NCBI RefSeq assembly: GCF_003047105.1
Contig: NZ_CP028475.1
Coordinates: forward strand, 3,100,001 to 3,164,000
DNA: 64,000 bases
Direction: 5' to 3'
DNA from: Celeribacter baekdonensis
GTDB taxonomy: Bacteria; Pseudomonadota; Alphaproteobacteria; Rhodobacterales; Rhodobacteraceae
The position numbers were made by a program, and so were the translations under genes. The notes beneath the pieces were generated by a model that did not search any database, was not told the origin of the DNA, and worked only from the letters and a program-made list of their open reading frames with translations. The number at the start of each line of letters is the position of its first letter. The first letter of the stretch is position 1. Below are positions 18,334 through 28,057 of this stretch, piece by piece.

Positions 18334-19251
18334 ATGAGCCAAGACGCCCGCCAAGAGATGAGCCCAGAGATGATTGACGAAAAATCCCGCGCCTCCCTTT
18401 GGTTTCGAGATTTGCGCAATCAGATTGTCACCGCGTTCGAGGCGCTCGAAGACAGCCAAACCACAGGCCCTTTTGCCGATTTGTCCGCCGGGCGCTTTGA
18501 GGTCACGGAGACCAAGCGCAGCTCGGATGACGGTTCTGACGCGGGCGGCGGGGTGATGTCCGTGATGCGCGGCGGTCGGGTGTTTGAAAAGGTCGGCGTC
18601 AATATTTCCACTGTTTACGGTGAGTTGGGCGAGCGGGCGCAAATGGCCATGGCCGCGCGTAAAGGCATTCCGGGGATGAAAGACGATCCGCGGTTTTGGG
18701 CGGCGGGGATTTCGCTTGTCGCGCATATGCAGAACCCGCACACGCCCGCCGTTCACATGAACACGCGGATGTTTTGGACGCCGCATGCGTGGTGGTTTGG
18801 CGGCGGATCGGATTTGAACCCCTGTATCGAATATGCCGAGGACACGGAGGCGTTTCACGCGGTGCAAAAGCATCACTGTGATCGCCATGACCCGAACTAT
18901 TATCCGCGCTTCAAAGACTGGGCGGATGAGTATTTTTATGTCCCGCATCGCGGTCGGGCGCGTGGCGTAGGCGGTATCTTTTTTGACGATCACAACACGG
19001 GCGATTGGGAGGCAGATTTTGCCTTTACCCAAGATGTGGGTCGCGCGTTTTTGCCCGCCTTCTTAGGCGCGACAGAAAAGCGCCGCGATACGCCGTGGAC
19101 CGAGGCCGACAAAGACACGCAACTGGTTCATCGCGGCCTCTATGCCGAATATAACCTCGTCTATGATCGTGGCACCAAGTTTGGTTTGGAAACCGGCCAT
19201 GACGCCAATGCCGTGTTGATGTCCCTACCGCCGATGGCGAAATGGGTCTGA
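18334..19251 (+). CDS. hemF: oxygen-dependent coproporphyrinogen III oxidase
   Basis: Aerobic oxidative decarboxylation of coproporphyrinogen III to protoporphyrinogen IX, in the cytoplasm. 305 aa, typical length. ATG 18334 has AAAGGA at 8-nt spacing. Family marks: GGGVMSVMRGGRVFEKVGVN, HMNTRMFWT, WWFGGGSDLNP and GGIFFDDHNTGDWEADF. The pathway partner hemE is convergent downstream, and the anaerobic alternative hemN lies 4 kb away. Confidence 0.96.
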   Translation: MSQDARQEMSPEMIDEKSRASLWFRDLRNQIVTAFEALEDSQTTGPFADLSAGRFEVTETKRSSDDGSDAGGGVMSVMRGGRVFEKVGVNISTVYGELGERAQMAMAARKGIPGMKDDPRFWAAGISLVAHMQNPHTPAVHMNTRMFWTPHAWWFGGGSDLNPCIEYAEDTEAFHAVQKHHCDRHDPNYYPRFKDWADEYFYVPHRGRARGVGGIFFDDHNTGDWEADFAFTQDVGRAFLPAFLGATEKRRDTPWTEADKDTQLVHRGLYAEYNLVYDRGTKFGLETGHDANAVLMSLPPMAKWV

Positions 19252-19260
19252 CCTACAACG

Positions 19261-19290
19261 AAAAGCCCCGCATATTGCGGGGCTTTCTTT
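19261..19290. terminator. bidirectional terminator between hemF and hemE
   Basis: AAAAGCCCCGC / GCGGGGCTTTCTTT with a short loop. A-rich on the left and T-rich on the right, so it can terminate transcription from both convergent genes. Confidence 0.88.
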
Positions 19291-19306
19291 GACGGGGCTT
19301 TTGGTT

Positions 19307-20341
19307 TCAGACGTTTTCCCGAAGCGTCTCGATCATCAGGGACACGTTGTCAGGATCTGCATCCGGTGTGATGCCGTGACCGAGGTTGAAGATATGCGGG
19401 CCTTTGGAAAACGCATCGCGGACATGACGCACCTCGTCGATCAAGCCTTGGCCACCTGTGACCATATGGCTTGAGGCCAGATTGCCCTGAACGCAGCCGT
19501 CTTTTTGCACATGTTCTGCGCCCCATTCGGGTGTGACAGAATTGTCCAAGGCGACGCAATCGACCCCGGTTTTGGCATGAAAGCCGATGTAACCGTCGCC
19601 CGCTTCGCGCGGAAAACCGATGACCGGAATGCCCGGATGGCGCTTTTTCAACTCGGAGGTGATCCGGCGTGCGGGCTCGACGGCATATTTTTCAAACGCC
19701 TCGCCTTTGAGGCTCCCGGCCCAGCTGTCGAAAATCTTGACGACTTCGGCACCGGCTTGGATTTGCATGTCGAGATATTCGATCGTGCTGACGGTCAACA
19801 GGTCGATGATCTTTTCAAAGAGGTCGTTATTGCCCTCACGCAGGGCATGGGCCGGGCCTTGGTCCGGGGTGCCGCGCCCGGCAATCATATAGGTCGCAAC
19901 CGTCCACGGCGCGCCAGCAAAGCCGATCAACGTGGTCTCTTTCGGCAGCTCACGCGAGAGGATTTTGACCGTCTCGTAGACCGGAGCAAGCACTTCGTGA
20001 ATGTCATCCTTGCCCTTCATCGGCGTAAAATCCGCCTCTGAGGTGATGGTCGACAGGCGCGGGCCTTCGCCGGTGACAAACCAAAGATCGGCGCCCAAAG
20101 CCTGAGGCAAAAGCAAAATATCGGCAAACAGGATCGCTGCGTCAAAGCCAAACCGACGGATTGGTTGCAGCGTCACTTCGGCGGCCAGTTCCGGGTTGTA
20201 ACACAGGCTGAGGAAATCTCCGGCCTGAGCGCGCGTGGCGCGGTATTCCGGCAGGTAGCGACCAGCTTGCCGCATCATCCAAATCGGCGGAACCTTTTGC
20301 GTCTCGCCTTTGAGCGCTTTGAGGATCGTTTTTTCGGACAT
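19307..20341 (-). CDS. hemE: uroporphyrinogen decarboxylase
   Basis: Decarboxylates uroporphyrinogen III to coproporphyrinogen III, the step before HemF/HemN. 344 aa, full-length. N-terminal signature [17 protein letters not shown] (substrate-binding Arg residues), the catalytic-cleft Asp in [27 protein letters not shown], and the C-terminal [15 protein letters not shown] 20341 has a GAGG site. Divergent from hemC across a short region with phased repeats. Confidence 0.96.
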   Translation of the reverse strand: MSEKTILKALKGETQKVPPIWMMRQAGRYLPEYRATRAQAGDFLSLCYNPELAAEVTLQPIRRFGFDAAILFADILLLPQALGADLWFVTGEGPRLSTITSEADFTPMKGKDDIHEVLAPVYETVKILSRELPKETTLIGFAGAPWTVATYMIAGRGTPDQGPAHALREGNNDLFEKIIDLLTVSTIEYLDMQIQAGAEVVKIFDSWAGSLKGEAFEKYAVEPARRITSELKKRHPGIPVIGFPREAGDGYIGFHAKTGVDCVALDNSVTPEWGAEHVQKDGCVQGNLASSHMVTGGQGLIDEVRHVRDAFSKGPHIFNLGHGITPDADPDNVSLMIETLRENV

Positions 20342-20405
20342 CTGCGGCCTCCCGGTTGTGTGTCCCCGCGTTGGTCCCTTTCCTGCGTGCTTTTGTCAAG
20401 CGGCC

Positions 20406-20438
20406 ATGACGTCGCCCTGACGTCGCCATGACTTGTCA
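20406..20438. repeat. three phased TGAC repeats in the hemE-hemC divergent promoter
   Basis: TGAC occurs at 20407, 20418 and 20429, exactly 11 bp apart, inside tandem units ATGACGTCGCC / CTGACGTCGCC / ATGACTTGTCA, followed by an inverted GTCA at 20435. Eleven-bp spacing puts the copies on one face of the helix, as in a multi-site operator. It lies in the 126 bp separating divergent hemE and hemC. No known regulator consensus is matched with confidence. Confidence 0.5.
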
Positions 20439-20467
20439 GGATGATCCGCCGCAGGTATGGCTTGGCC

Positions 20468-21412
20468 ATGACACGCACACTCCCGACCCCCGCTCAACCG
20501 CTGAAAATTGGCACCCGTGGTTCCCCGCTTGCGCTGGCGCAGGCCCATGAGACGCGCGCGCGTCTTATGGCCGCGTTTGATCTGCCGCTTGAGGCGTTTC
20601 AGATCGTGTCCATTTCGACCCGCGGTGATCGGGTCCAAGACCGCGCCCTGCGCGAGTTGGGTGGTAAAGGGTTATTTTCAAAAGAGATCGAAGATCGGCT
20701 TTTGAATGGCGAAGTCGATATTGCCGTACATTCGACCAAAGATATGTCGGTGGAACAGCCCGAAGGCCTGGTGCTTGATACCTATCTGCCGCGCGAAAAC
20801 CCCTTTGACGCCTTCATCACGCTGGATGGGCGCGCGCTTGCGGATTTGCCTCAGGGCGCGACTGTCGGCTCGTCGTCGCTGCGTCGCAAAGCACAATTGT
20901 TGAACAAACGCCCTGATCTTCAGGTCATCGAATTTCGCGGCTCGGTGCAAACCCGGTTGCAAAAACTCAAAGACGGCGTGGCGGATGCGACGTTTTTGGC
21001 GCTCGCGGGGCTCAATCGTCTGGGCTTTGAGGATGTACCGCGCGTGCCCGTGACCGCCGAAGAGATGCTGCCCGCCGTTGCCCAAGGCGCGATTTCGATT
21101 GAGCGCCGTGCCGCGGATCATCATATCGCCGACATGCTTGCCGCCATTCATCACGCGCCCACAGGACAGGCTTTGGCCTGTGAACGGGCGTTTTTGGCCA
21201 AGCTTGACGGTTCCTGCCAAACGCCGATTGCCGGGCTGGCGCAGATTGACGGCGGTATCTTACGCCTACGCGGGGAAATCCTGCGTAGCGATGGTTCCGA
21301 ATCTCTCAGCGATGATGTCTCTGGTGCGATTACGGACGGTCCAGAGATGGCCATTGAGATGGCCACCAAACTGCTTGAGCAAGCGGGTGAGGGGTTTTTC
21401 GACTGGAAATAA
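20468..21412 (+). CDS. hemC: hydroxymethylbilane synthase (porphobilinogen deaminase)
   Basis: Condenses four porphobilinogens to hydroxymethylbilane. 314 aa from ATG 20468, chosen because MTRTLPTPAQPLKIGTRGSP fits relatives; a longer start 27 bp upstream is possible. Signatures: KIGTRGSPLALAQA, HSTKDMSVEQPEG, GSSSLRRKAQLL and the dipyrromethane-cofactor Cys in LDGSCQTPIAGLA. Ends 10 bp from the convergent flavoprotein gene with no visible terminator between them. Confidence 0.95.
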   Translation: MTRTLPTPAQPLKIGTRGSPLALAQAHETRARLMAAFDLPLEAFQIVSISTRGDRVQDRALRELGGKGLFSKEIEDRLLNGEVDIAVHSTKDMSVEQPEGLVLDTYLPRENPFDAFITLDGRALADLPQGATVGSSSLRRKAQLLNKRPDLQVIEFRGSVQTRLQKLKDGVADATFLALAGLNRLGFEDVPRVPVTAEEMLPAVAQGAISIERRAADHHIADMLAAIHHAPTGQALACERAFLAKLDGSCQTPIAGLAQIDGGILRLRGEILRSDGSESLSDDVSGAITDGPEMAIEMATKLLEQAGEGFFDWK

Positions 21413-21422
21413 AGGACTTGGG

Positions 21423-22817
21423 CTAGGGCAGGGTCTTGCCGGGGTTCAAAATCCCTTTCGGATCAAACGCCGCTTTCACCGCTCGCATCATCTCCAAGGC
21501 CACCGGGTCTTTGCGCCGTTGCATTGAGCTCAGCTTGCCCAAACCGATGCCATGTTCGGCGGAAAAACTGCCGCGCATGTCTTGGACGATGTCCTCCACC
21601 GCCTCCATCAACGGGTCGCACAGCGCCTGAGCGGACGGGTAGATCGTATAATGGACATTGCCATCGCCCAGATGGCTGACCGTGCACGATGTCACACCGG
21701 GATCAATTGGTTTCAGGCGCGCCTCAGCACGGCTGAGGAAGGTTTCGATCTGATCGACCGGAAGGCAGAGATCATTGATCACCAAAGGCTTGGTGTTGAC
21801 CGAGATCTCCGCCGCGGCTTCGCGAATCTCCCACATCAAACGGCGCTGTGCCACGGACCCGGCCAAAGCTGCGTCTAACACCAAGCCCGCCTCGAACATC
21901 TCGCCCAATATCTCTTCCAGCGCGCTTACAAGCGGCACTTGGCCGGTGTCATCCACGGTACAATCGCGCGGCACGGTGGAGGCGATTTCCAAGAAAATCG
22001 TGTGATCCACATCATGCCCCAAAGGCGGCATCAGATCGGCGCGAAACTGCGCCAGACGGGCCATATAATCGCGCGGCATATATTCAAACGCCTCGACCAT
22101 GCCGCCGGTGTGTTCTTGCAACCGGTTCAAAAGCTGCAACGCATCCGGCAGTGAAGGGACGGTGACCATGGCGGTGGCATAGGCCTGCGGCAGGGGGGTG
22201 AGTTTCAACACGGCGGCAGTGATCACGCCCAATGTGCCCTCTGCGCCAATCATCAGATCGCGCAGGTCATAGCCGGAATTGTCCTTGTGCAGCTCGCTCA
22301 TCAGATCAAGCACACGCCCATCGGCCAAGACCACCTCAAGCCCAAGGCAAAGATCGCGAGTGTTGCCATAGCGCAAAACATTGGAACCACCTGCGTTGGT
22401 TGCCAATGTGCCGCCGATCCGCGCCGATCCTTTGGCGCCAAATGTCATCGGGTAGCTCAGCCCCTGTGCCTCGGCGGCGATGTGCAACTCTTGCAGGATC
22501 ACCCCGGCCTCAACCACGGCGATCCGGGCCTCTGGGCGAATATCGCGAATACGGTTCATCCGCTCCAGCGAGAGGACCAATGCGCCCTCGGCGGCGGTTG
22601 CGCCGGTCAACCCGGTGTTGCCGCCCATCGGCACAACGGGCGTGGCTGTGTCATGCGCCAGCGCCATGATGGCGGAAACCTCGGCGGTCGTGTTCGGACG
22701 CACCACGGCCAAAGGCGTGGTCACATATTTGCCAACCCAGTCGCGGCCATAGGGCAGGGCGTCAGGCCCGGTCAAAACATGCGGTGTGATCGCGCGCAGG
22801 CGCTCTATGAGGTCCAT
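21423..22817 (-). CDS. FAD-linked 2-hydroxyacid dehydrogenase, GlcD/D-lactate dehydrogenase type
   Basis: Flavoprotein of the FAD-binding-4 / FAD-oxidase-C family (464 aa), expected to oxidise a D-2-hydroxyacid such as D-lactate, D-2-hydroxyglutarate or glycolate and pass electrons to the respiratory chain. PCMH-type FAD-binding motifs: VVPMGGNTGLTGATAA, GGTLATNAGGSNVLRYGN and MIGAEGTLGVITAAVLKLTP. C-terminal substrate/metal site: SHLGDGNVHYTIYP and FSAEHGIGLGK. Start ATG 22817. No GlcE/GlcF neighbours, so a stand-alone enzyme rather than glycolate oxidase. Exact substrate not determinable. Confidence 0.87.
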   Translation of the reverse strand: MDLIERLRAITPHVLTGPDALPYGRDWVGKYVTTPLAVVRPNTTAEVSAIMALAHDTATPVVPMGGNTGLTGATAAEGALVLSLERMNRIRDIRPEARIAVVEAGVILQELHIAAEAQGLSYPMTFGAKGSARIGGTLATNAGGSNVLRYGNTRDLCLGLEVVLADGRVLDLMSELHKDNSGYDLRDLMIGAEGTLGVITAAVLKLTPLPQAYATAMVTVPSLPDALQLLNRLQEHTGGMVEAFEYMPRDYMARLAQFRADLMPPLGHDVDHTIFLEIASTVPRDCTVDDTGQVPLVSALEEILGEMFEAGLVLDAALAGSVAQRRLMWEIREAAAEISVNTKPLVINDLCLPVDQIETFLSRAEARLKPIDPGVTSCTVSHLGDGNVHYTIYPSAQALCDPLMEAVEDIVQDMRGSFSAEHGIGLGKLSSMQRRKDPVALEMMRAVKAAFDPKGILNPGKTLP

Positions 22818-22899
22818 CGGTCGCTCCGGTATTTGGTCCTCGGGGTGTCGTGGAAAATGCGTGGTTTGGCAAGGGTGGGGCATCGACAAAGAGGGTGCC

Positions 22900-22936
22900 A
22901 AAAATCCGTCCCCGCCGAAGACGAGGGGACGGATTT
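22900..22936 (-). terminator. intrinsic terminator of hemN
   Basis: AAATCCGTCCCC (22902-22913) / GGGGACGGATTT (22925-22936) with an 11-nt loop. On the minus strand it runs into TTTTT, and it lies 25 bp after the hemN stop. Confidence 0.85.
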
Positions 22937-22961
22937 GAAATCCATTCAGGGCCTGTTGCGA

Positions 22962-24317
22962 TCAGACGGCGGAGGAATGTTTGGCCTGTGTCATGTCATA
23001 GGCGTCAAAATGGCGGGCGATCATCCGGGTGAGCGGGCGGGCCACGTCAAGGATGACAATGCGCTCCGACGAGGTCGCGAGCATGCCGGGAAACGCGTCA
23101 CTGACGCCTTTGGCAAAGGCTTCAAATTCGGCCTGCGACAGGCCATGGTTTTGGATCAATTCCGCGACTTCGACCCGGAAATCGCACATCAAAGCCTCGA
23201 TGATCCGCCCGCGCAAATGGTCTTCGGGGCTGAAGGTATGGCCCTTGGCGATCGGCAAACGCCCGGCGCGCACATCGGCCTGATATTTTGATGTGGCGGG
23301 ATGGTTTTGGGCAAAGCCTTGTGGGTATTTCGCAATCGAAGAGGCTCCCACGCCGACCATGGTCGGGCATTTGTCGTCGGTGTAGCCTTGGAAGTTGCGG
23401 CGCAATGTTCCAGTGCGCAACGCGACCTCAAGACCGTCGCCTTTCTTGGCGAAATGGTCGATGCCAATCTCGACGTAATCATCCCAAACGAACAAGTCCC
23501 GCGCCACGTTGAACAGGTCCAGACGTTCTTCGGGCCGGGGCAATTCATCGGTTGGGATCATGTTTTGCCGCCGCGCCATCCAAGGCACATGGGCGTAGCC
23601 AAACAAGGCAACCCGGTCCGGCGAGAGGGTCAGGAGCTTTTGCACGCTTTCGGCGATTTTTTCCGGGGTCTGTCCGGGCAGGCCGTACAAAATATCGGCA
23701 TTGAGCGAAGTGATCCCGCGGGCCCGAAGGCCATCAACGGCGGCTTTCGTGGTCTCATAGGACTGAATGCGGCCAATGGTTTCCTGAATGGCGGGATCGA
23801 AATCCTGTACTCCGATTGAGGCGCGATTCATCCCCGCCGCTGCCAGCGCGTCCAAACGCGCGTCATCGACCTCGTTGGGATCAACCTCGACAGAAAATTC
23901 GTACCGTTCGGCAAAAGGCGCCACATCACGGATCGCGGCTGACAAATCAGCGATCATACCGGCCTCAAGCAGCGTTGGCGTTCCACCGCCCCAATGCAAA
24001 TGGCCGATTTTAATCCCATCTGGAAGGCGCGCTTTCAACAGGGCCAATTCGGCTTTCAGTGTCTCGACATAGGCGGCCACAGGGCCCGCCGTGGTTGTGC
24101 CTTGCGTGCGACAGGCGCAAAACCAACACAGGCGCCGACAAAACGGCACATGGACATAAAGCGAAATCGGCTGAGACGGGTCCAGAGCCTTAAGCCAGCC
24201 TTCCACATCCCCGGCGCTTGTGGCGTCAGAAAAATGAGGCGCGGTTGGGTAGCTTGTGTACCGGGGGACACGAGCGTCAAAAAGGCCGAGCTTGCGGAGT
24301 TGCGTGTGCGTGTTCAT
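22962..24317 (-). CDS. hemN: oxygen-independent coproporphyrinogen III oxidase (radical SAM)
   Basis: Anaerobic counterpart of HemF using a 4Fe-4S/SAM radical mechanism. 451 aa from ATG 24317. The cluster motif CxxxCxxC with the HemN-specific fourth Cys reads PFCRRLCWFCAC. SAM-binding features HWGGGTPTLL and EVDPNEVDDARL; C-terminal HemN domain (DHFAKKGDGLEVALRTGTLR, GVGASSIAKYPQGFAQN). Divergent from fnrL with an FNR box in the shared promoter, matching induction under low oxygen as known for Rhodobacter. Confidence 0.95.
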   Translation of the reverse strand: MNTHTQLRKLGLFDARVPRYTSYPTAPHFSDATSAGDVEGWLKALDPSQPISLYVHVPFCRRLCWFCACRTQGTTTAGPVAAYVETLKAELALLKARLPDGIKIGHLHWGGGTPTLLEAGMIADLSAAIRDVAPFAERYEFSVEVDPNEVDDARLDALAAAGMNRASIGVQDFDPAIQETIGRIQSYETTKAAVDGLRARGITSLNADILYGLPGQTPEKIAESVQKLLTLSPDRVALFGYAHVPWMARRQNMIPTDELPRPEERLDLFNVARDLFVWDDYVEIGIDHFAKKGDGLEVALRTGTLRRNFQGYTDDKCPTMVGVGASSIAKYPQGFAQNHPATSKYQADVRAGRLPIAKGHTFSPEDHLRGRIIEALMCDFRVEVAELIQNHGLSQAEFEAFAKGVSDAFPGMLATSSERIVILDVARPLTRMIARHFDAYDMTQAKHSSAV

Positions 24318-24352
24318 GGGGATACGATCTAGAGGAACCAAAATTGGGCGCA

Positions 24353-24366
24353 TTGACCCAGATCAA
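24353..24366. promoter_or_regulatory. FNR box between hemN and fnrL
   Basis: TTGACCCAGATCAA, one mismatch from TTGAT-N4-ATCAA, 36 bp upstream of the hemN ATG and 17 bp upstream of the fnrL ATG. Positioned to serve hemN activation and FnrL autoregulation. The close position to fnrL would suit repression of that promoter. Confidence 0.8.
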
Positions 24367-24382
24367 AAACGCGAGCGCACCT

Positions 24383-25123
24383 ATGAGTGACATTGTATTC
24401 GACAACAAAGAGTGCGGGTCCTGTCCGATCCGTCACCGGGCTGTCTGTGCTCGGTGCGAGACGGACGAGCTCGAAGAACTCGATTCCATCAAATATTATC
24501 GTTCCTATGAGGCGGGCCAACCGATTGTCTGGTCTGGGGATCGCATGGATTTTGTGGCCTCTGTGGTCACGGGCGTGGCCTCGTTGAGCCAAGCCATGGA
24601 AGACGGACGCACCCAGATGGTGGGGCTGTTGTTGCCCTCCGATTTTCTTGGGCGTCCGGGCCGAGATGTCGCCCCATATGATGTGGTTGCCGTCTCCAAC
24701 CTCACGCTGTGTTGTTTCCGGCGCAAACCTTTTGAAGCGCTGATGACGCGCACGCCGCATATCGCGCAGCGGCTTTTGGAGATGACGCTGGACGAACTTG
24801 ATGCGGCGCGCGAGTGGATGCTGATTCTTGGTCGCAAGACGGCGCGGGAGAAAATTGCCTCGCTGATGGCGATCATCGCTCGGCGCGAATCCTCGCTGGC
24901 GCTTAAAAGTACGGGCGACGGTATGATGTTTGAATTGCCGCTGACCCGCGAAGCGATGGCGGATTACCTTGGACTGACGCTTGAAACCGTGTCTCGGCAG
25001 ATTTCGGCGCTTAAACGTGAGGGAATCATCACGCTGGAAGGCAAACGCAAAGTGATCATCCCGGATTTCGATCGGTTACAGATCGAAACGGGGGACGACA
25101 CCGATGGCGGGATGATGGCCTAA
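24383..25123 (+). CDS. fnrL: oxygen-sensing Crp/Fnr-family regulator FnrL
   Basis: 4Fe-4S-containing global regulator of the shift to low oxygen. 246 aa from ATG 24383, which gives the normal FnrL N-terminus MSDIVFDNKECGSCPIRHRA. Cluster-ligand candidates: Cys in ECGSC, AVCARC, and the pair in LTLCCFRR. Crp-type helix-turn-helix near the C-terminus: MADYLGLTLETVSRQISALK, with the E-SR recognition residues that read TTGAT half-sites. It sits in the middle of the genes bearing such sites. Confidence 0.95.
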   Translation: MSDIVFDNKECGSCPIRHRAVCARCETDELEELDSIKYYRSYEAGQPIVWSGDRMDFVASVVTGVASLSQAMEDGRTQMVGLLLPSDFLGRPGRDVAPYDVVAVSNLTLCCFRRKPFEALMTRTPHIAQRLLEMTLDELDAAREWMLILGRKTAREKIASLMAIIARRESSLALKSTGDGMMFELPLTREAMADYLGLTLETVSRQISALKREGIITLEGKRKVIIPDFDRLQIETGDDTDGGMMA

Positions 25124-25231
25124 GGCCAAATCACTGAACCTGCGCCACGCAACTCATATCCCTAAATGTTTTCCGGCCCACAGACTGTTCTGTCTGCGGG
25201 TCGGATTGCATTCTGGTCGTGGTGTTGGGCG

Positions 25232-26071
25232 TCAGTGCGACATCAACACCGGGATATCCGCCAATTCCAACATGTGGCGGGTTGCACCCCCCAAGATCGA
25301 TTCGCGGAAGCGGGAATGGCCATAAGCCCCCATCACCAAGAGATCGGCGTCCTTGTCTCGCAGTTGACGGCAGAGCACGTCAGAGACACGCGGCATGGTT
25401 TTGGCCAAAACCGACACTTCGGCGCGCACGCCGTGACGCACCAACATTTGACACAGCGAGCCACCCGGATCAGAACGATCAGGACCGTGTTGTGGTGGGT
25501 CGATGATGGTGATGTCCACGATATCGGCTTTTTGCAGAATCGGCAGAGCGGAACGCACAGCGCCCAAGGCTTCGGCGCTCTCATTCCACGCGACGACGAC
25601 GCGTTCGATGTTTTGCGGCACATCGGCGGTGTCGGGGACAACGAGAACCGGAACATGGCCTGAGAACAGCGCGGCTTCCAAGATTTCTTCGTGTTCGTGG
25701 CTGCGGCCCGGACCGTAAGGGCGGGGCAGAACGACAACATCAGAGAAACGCAGGAAATGTGCGAGCTGTGGAGTCAGACCGGCCATTTGCGCAGTCAGCG
25801 GGTTGGTCATCCAAGAAATCTCTTGGGTTTTCATGAAGTCCGTGACCTGAGCCTCAATCTCGCGGCTTTCCGTTTGGGCCTGTTGTAGATTGTCCTGCAA
25901 AGCCATCGCATTGGTGCCAGCATAGTAAAAGCCGGGTTGCGTGCGATCGAGGCCCAGACAAATCACGTCAAGATGCCCGTCTTCGCGGCGAGCCAGAGCG
26001 GTTGCAGCCTCAAGGGCATGACGATCCGCATCCATGTTGCAAATGATGGTTGTAATAGTTTTAAAAGGCAT
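25232..26071 (-). CDS. uspA: tandem universal stress protein
   Basis: Two-domain UspA-family protein (279 aa). The C-terminal domain keeps the nucleotide loop G-x2-G-x9-G-(S/T): VMGAYGHSRFRESILGGAT. The N-terminal domain has lost it. ATG 26071 has a GGAGG site. A perfect FNR box lies 67 bp upstream, so low-oxygen induction is likely; a usp gene between fnrL and ccoN is also the arrangement in Rhodobacter relatives. Biochemical role unspecified. Confidence 0.88.
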   Translation of the reverse strand: MPFKTITTIICNMDADRHALEAATALARREDGHLDVICLGLDRTQPGFYYAGTNAMALQDNLQQAQTESREIEAQVTDFMKTQEISWMTNPLTAQMAGLTPQLAHFLRFSDVVVLPRPYGPGRSHEHEEILEAALFSGHVPVLVVPDTADVPQNIERVVVAWNESAEALGAVRSALPILQKADIVDITIIDPPQHGPDRSDPGGSLCQMLVRHGVRAEVSVLAKTMPRVSDVLCRQLRDKDADLLVMGAYGHSRFRESILGGATRHMLELADIPVLMSH

Positions 26072-26137
26072 GGCGACCTCCGTTCGGGAATTGCGTCATT
26101 TCGACCTAAACAATGCGCCTGTGTGCGCAACGGGGCT

Positions 26138-26151
26138 TTGATTGAGATCAA
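26138..26151. promoter_or_regulatory. FNR box upstream of uspA
   Basis: TTGATTGAGATCAA, a perfect match to TTGAT-N4-ATCAA, centred about 74 bp upstream of the uspA ATG. Confidence 0.85.
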
Positions 26152-26328
26152 CAAATTTGAGAGCCGCGGCGATTTGCGCGGGGGTTCATTTAAATTTAAC
26201 TATGTAAAAGGACTAAGGGAGCGCAAACTAAGGCGCGAACCGGGCTGTTTTTATAATATTCAGCCCTTTGAGGAACGAATGCGGACAACATACGAAATTT
26301 GGGCGAGAAATCCCTTTCTCACGATGCT

Positions 26329-26342
26329 TTGACTCAGATCAA
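26329..26342. promoter_or_regulatory. FNR box upstream of ccoN
   Basis: TTGACTCAGATCAA, one mismatch from consensus and the same TTGAC variant as in the hemN-fnrL site. It lies 104 bp upstream of the ccoN start, compatible with class II activation of a promoter with a long leader. Confidence 0.82.
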
Positions 26343-26446
26343 GGAGGCTCGCCCCGATGTCGTTCAAACCGCAAACTGTCGAGACCTGTGCCAAACACGG
26401 GGCGACATGCCTAACGTAAATGGGCATCAGAACGAAGGGACGCAAC

Positions 26447-28042
26447 ATGTGGAACTACATTAAGTTGGCAGTGCTGGGGATCGCCGTGGTCCTATTCGGC
26501 CTTGCTGCAAACTACGGGCGCGATTTTGGCTATCAAGTCCACGCGCTTATTTTCATGGCCGCGGCGGCCATTACATTCATCTACACCCTGCGGACAACAG
26601 GCGACGTCAAAGCACAGCCCGAAGGCTACTTTGATGGCGTCGTGCGCTACGGTGTTATCGCAACTGCCGGCTGGGGCGTTGTGGGCTTCCTGGTGGGGAC
26701 GTTTATTGCCTTCCAGCTCGCTTTTCCGAGCCTCAACTTCGAGTTCCTGCAAGGTCACGGCAACTTTGGACGCTTGCGTCCGCTGCACACCTCTGCGGTG
26801 ATTTTCGCGTTTGGCGGCAACGCCTTGATCGCGTCGTCTTTCTACGTGGTACAACGCACCTCCGCGGCACGCCTGTTCGGTGGCGGTCTTGGGTGGTTTG
26901 TGTTCTGGGGCTACAACTTGTTCATCGTGCTGGCGGCGACGGGGTATGTCTTGGGTGTGACCCAATCCAAAGAATACGCTGAGCCGGAATGGTACATCGA
27001 CCTGTGGCTGACCATCGTTTGGGTCGCTTATCTCGTCACCTTCATGGGCACGATCTTTAAGCGTAAAGAAAAGCACATCTACGTGGCGAACTGGTTCTAC
27101 CTGTCGTTCATCGTGACCATCGCGATGCTGCACATCGTCAACAACCTGGTGATCCCTGTCTCCTTCCTGGGCTCGCGCTCTGTGATGGTGATGTCTGGCG
27201 TTCAGGATGCGATGACGCAGTGGTGGTACGGTCACAACGCTGTGGGCTTCTTCCTCACCGCAGGTTTCTTGGGCATGATGTACTACTTTGTGCCGAAACA
27301 AGCCGAGCGTCCGGTGTTCTCCTACAAACTGTCGATCATTCACTTCTGGGCTTTGATCTTTCTGTACATCTGGGCTGGTCCGCACCACTTGCACTACACC
27401 GCTCTGCCGGATTGGGCTTCGACCCTCGGTATGGTGTTCTCCATCGTGCTATGGATGCCGTCCTGGGGTGGTATGATCAACGGTCTGATGACGCTGTCTG
27501 GCGCATGGGACAAGCTGCGCACCGACCCGGTTATCCGGATGATGGTGATCTCCGTGGGCTTCTACGGCATGTCGACCTTTGAAGGTCCGATGATGTCAAT
27601 CCGCGCCGTGAACTCTTTGTCTCACTATACCGACTGGACCATCGGCCACGTGCACTCCGGTGCTTTGGGCTGGAACGGTATGATCACCTTCGGTGCTCTC
27701 TACTTCCTCACCCCGCGCCTGTGGAACCGGGATCGTCTCTATTCGCTTGGCCTCGTGTCCTGGCACTTCTGGCTCGCCACCATTGGCATCGTGTTGTACG
27801 CGGCATCCATGTGGGTGACGGGTATCATGGAAGGCCTGATGTGGCGCGAAGTCGACAGCCAAGGTTTCCTCGTGAACGCCTTTGCCGACACCGTGTCCGC
27901 CAAACATCCGATGTATGTGGTTCGTGCGATGGGTGGGGTTCTCTATCTCACTGGTGCACTCATCATGTGCTACAACCTGATCATGACTGTGCGTCGTAGC
28001 CCTGCAAAAGCAGACGTTCCGGCCATGGCTCCGGCCGAATAA
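26447..28042 (+). CDS. ccoN: cbb3-type cytochrome c oxidase subunit I
   Basis: Catalytic, proton-pumping subunit of the high-affinity oxidase; integral inner-membrane protein, 531 aa from ATG 26447 (GAAGGGA site; an in-frame ATG at 26420 is less likely). Haem and CuB ligands are visible: low-spin haem His in [17 protein letters not shown], CuB His in [11 protein letters not shown] and [13 protein letters not shown], and the haem pair in [14 protein letters not shown]. The family's cross-linked Tyr is expected in the YGHNAV region. First gene of ccoNOQP. Confidence 0.97.
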   Translation: MWNYIKLAVLGIAVVLFGLAANYGRDFGYQVHALIFMAAAAITFIYTLRTTGDVKAQPEGYFDGVVRYGVIATAGWGVVGFLVGTFIAFQLAFPSLNFEFLQGHGNFGRLRPLHTSAVIFAFGGNALIASSFYVVQRTSAARLFGGGLGWFVFWGYNLFIVLAATGYVLGVTQSKEYAEPEWYIDLWLTIVWVAYLVTFMGTIFKRKEKHIYVANWFYLSFIVTIAMLHIVNNLVIPVSFLGSRSVMVMSGVQDAMTQWWYGHNAVGFFLTAGFLGMMYYFVPKQAERPVFSYKLSIIHFWALIFLYIWAGPHHLHYTALPDWASTLGMVFSIVLWMPSWGGMINGLMTLSGAWDKLRTDPVIRMMVISVGFYGMSTFEGPMMSIRAVNSLSHYTDWTIGHVHSGALGWNGMITFGALYFLTPRLWNRDRLYSLGLVSWHFWLATIGIVLYAASMWVTGIMEGLMWREVDSQGFLVNAFADTVSAKHPMYVVRAMGGVLYLTGALIMCYNLIMTVRRSPAKADVPAMAPAE

Positions 28043-28057
28043 GGGAGGGTTTAAACA

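Larger units (their letters stand above)
26072..26446. promoter_or_regulatory. divergent uspA-ccoN regulatory region
   Basis: 375 bp without a gene. It holds two FNR boxes (listed separately) and an A/T-rich centre (about 26185-26210) that could hold promoter elements. The track-like frames here lack ribosome sites and are not supported. Confidence 0.6.

Noticed and set aside
25177..25200. Hairpin CCCACAGAC / GTCTGCGGG between fnrL and uspA as terminator
   Set aside because: It contains a mismatch and lacks a T-tract on both strands; not strong enough to call.
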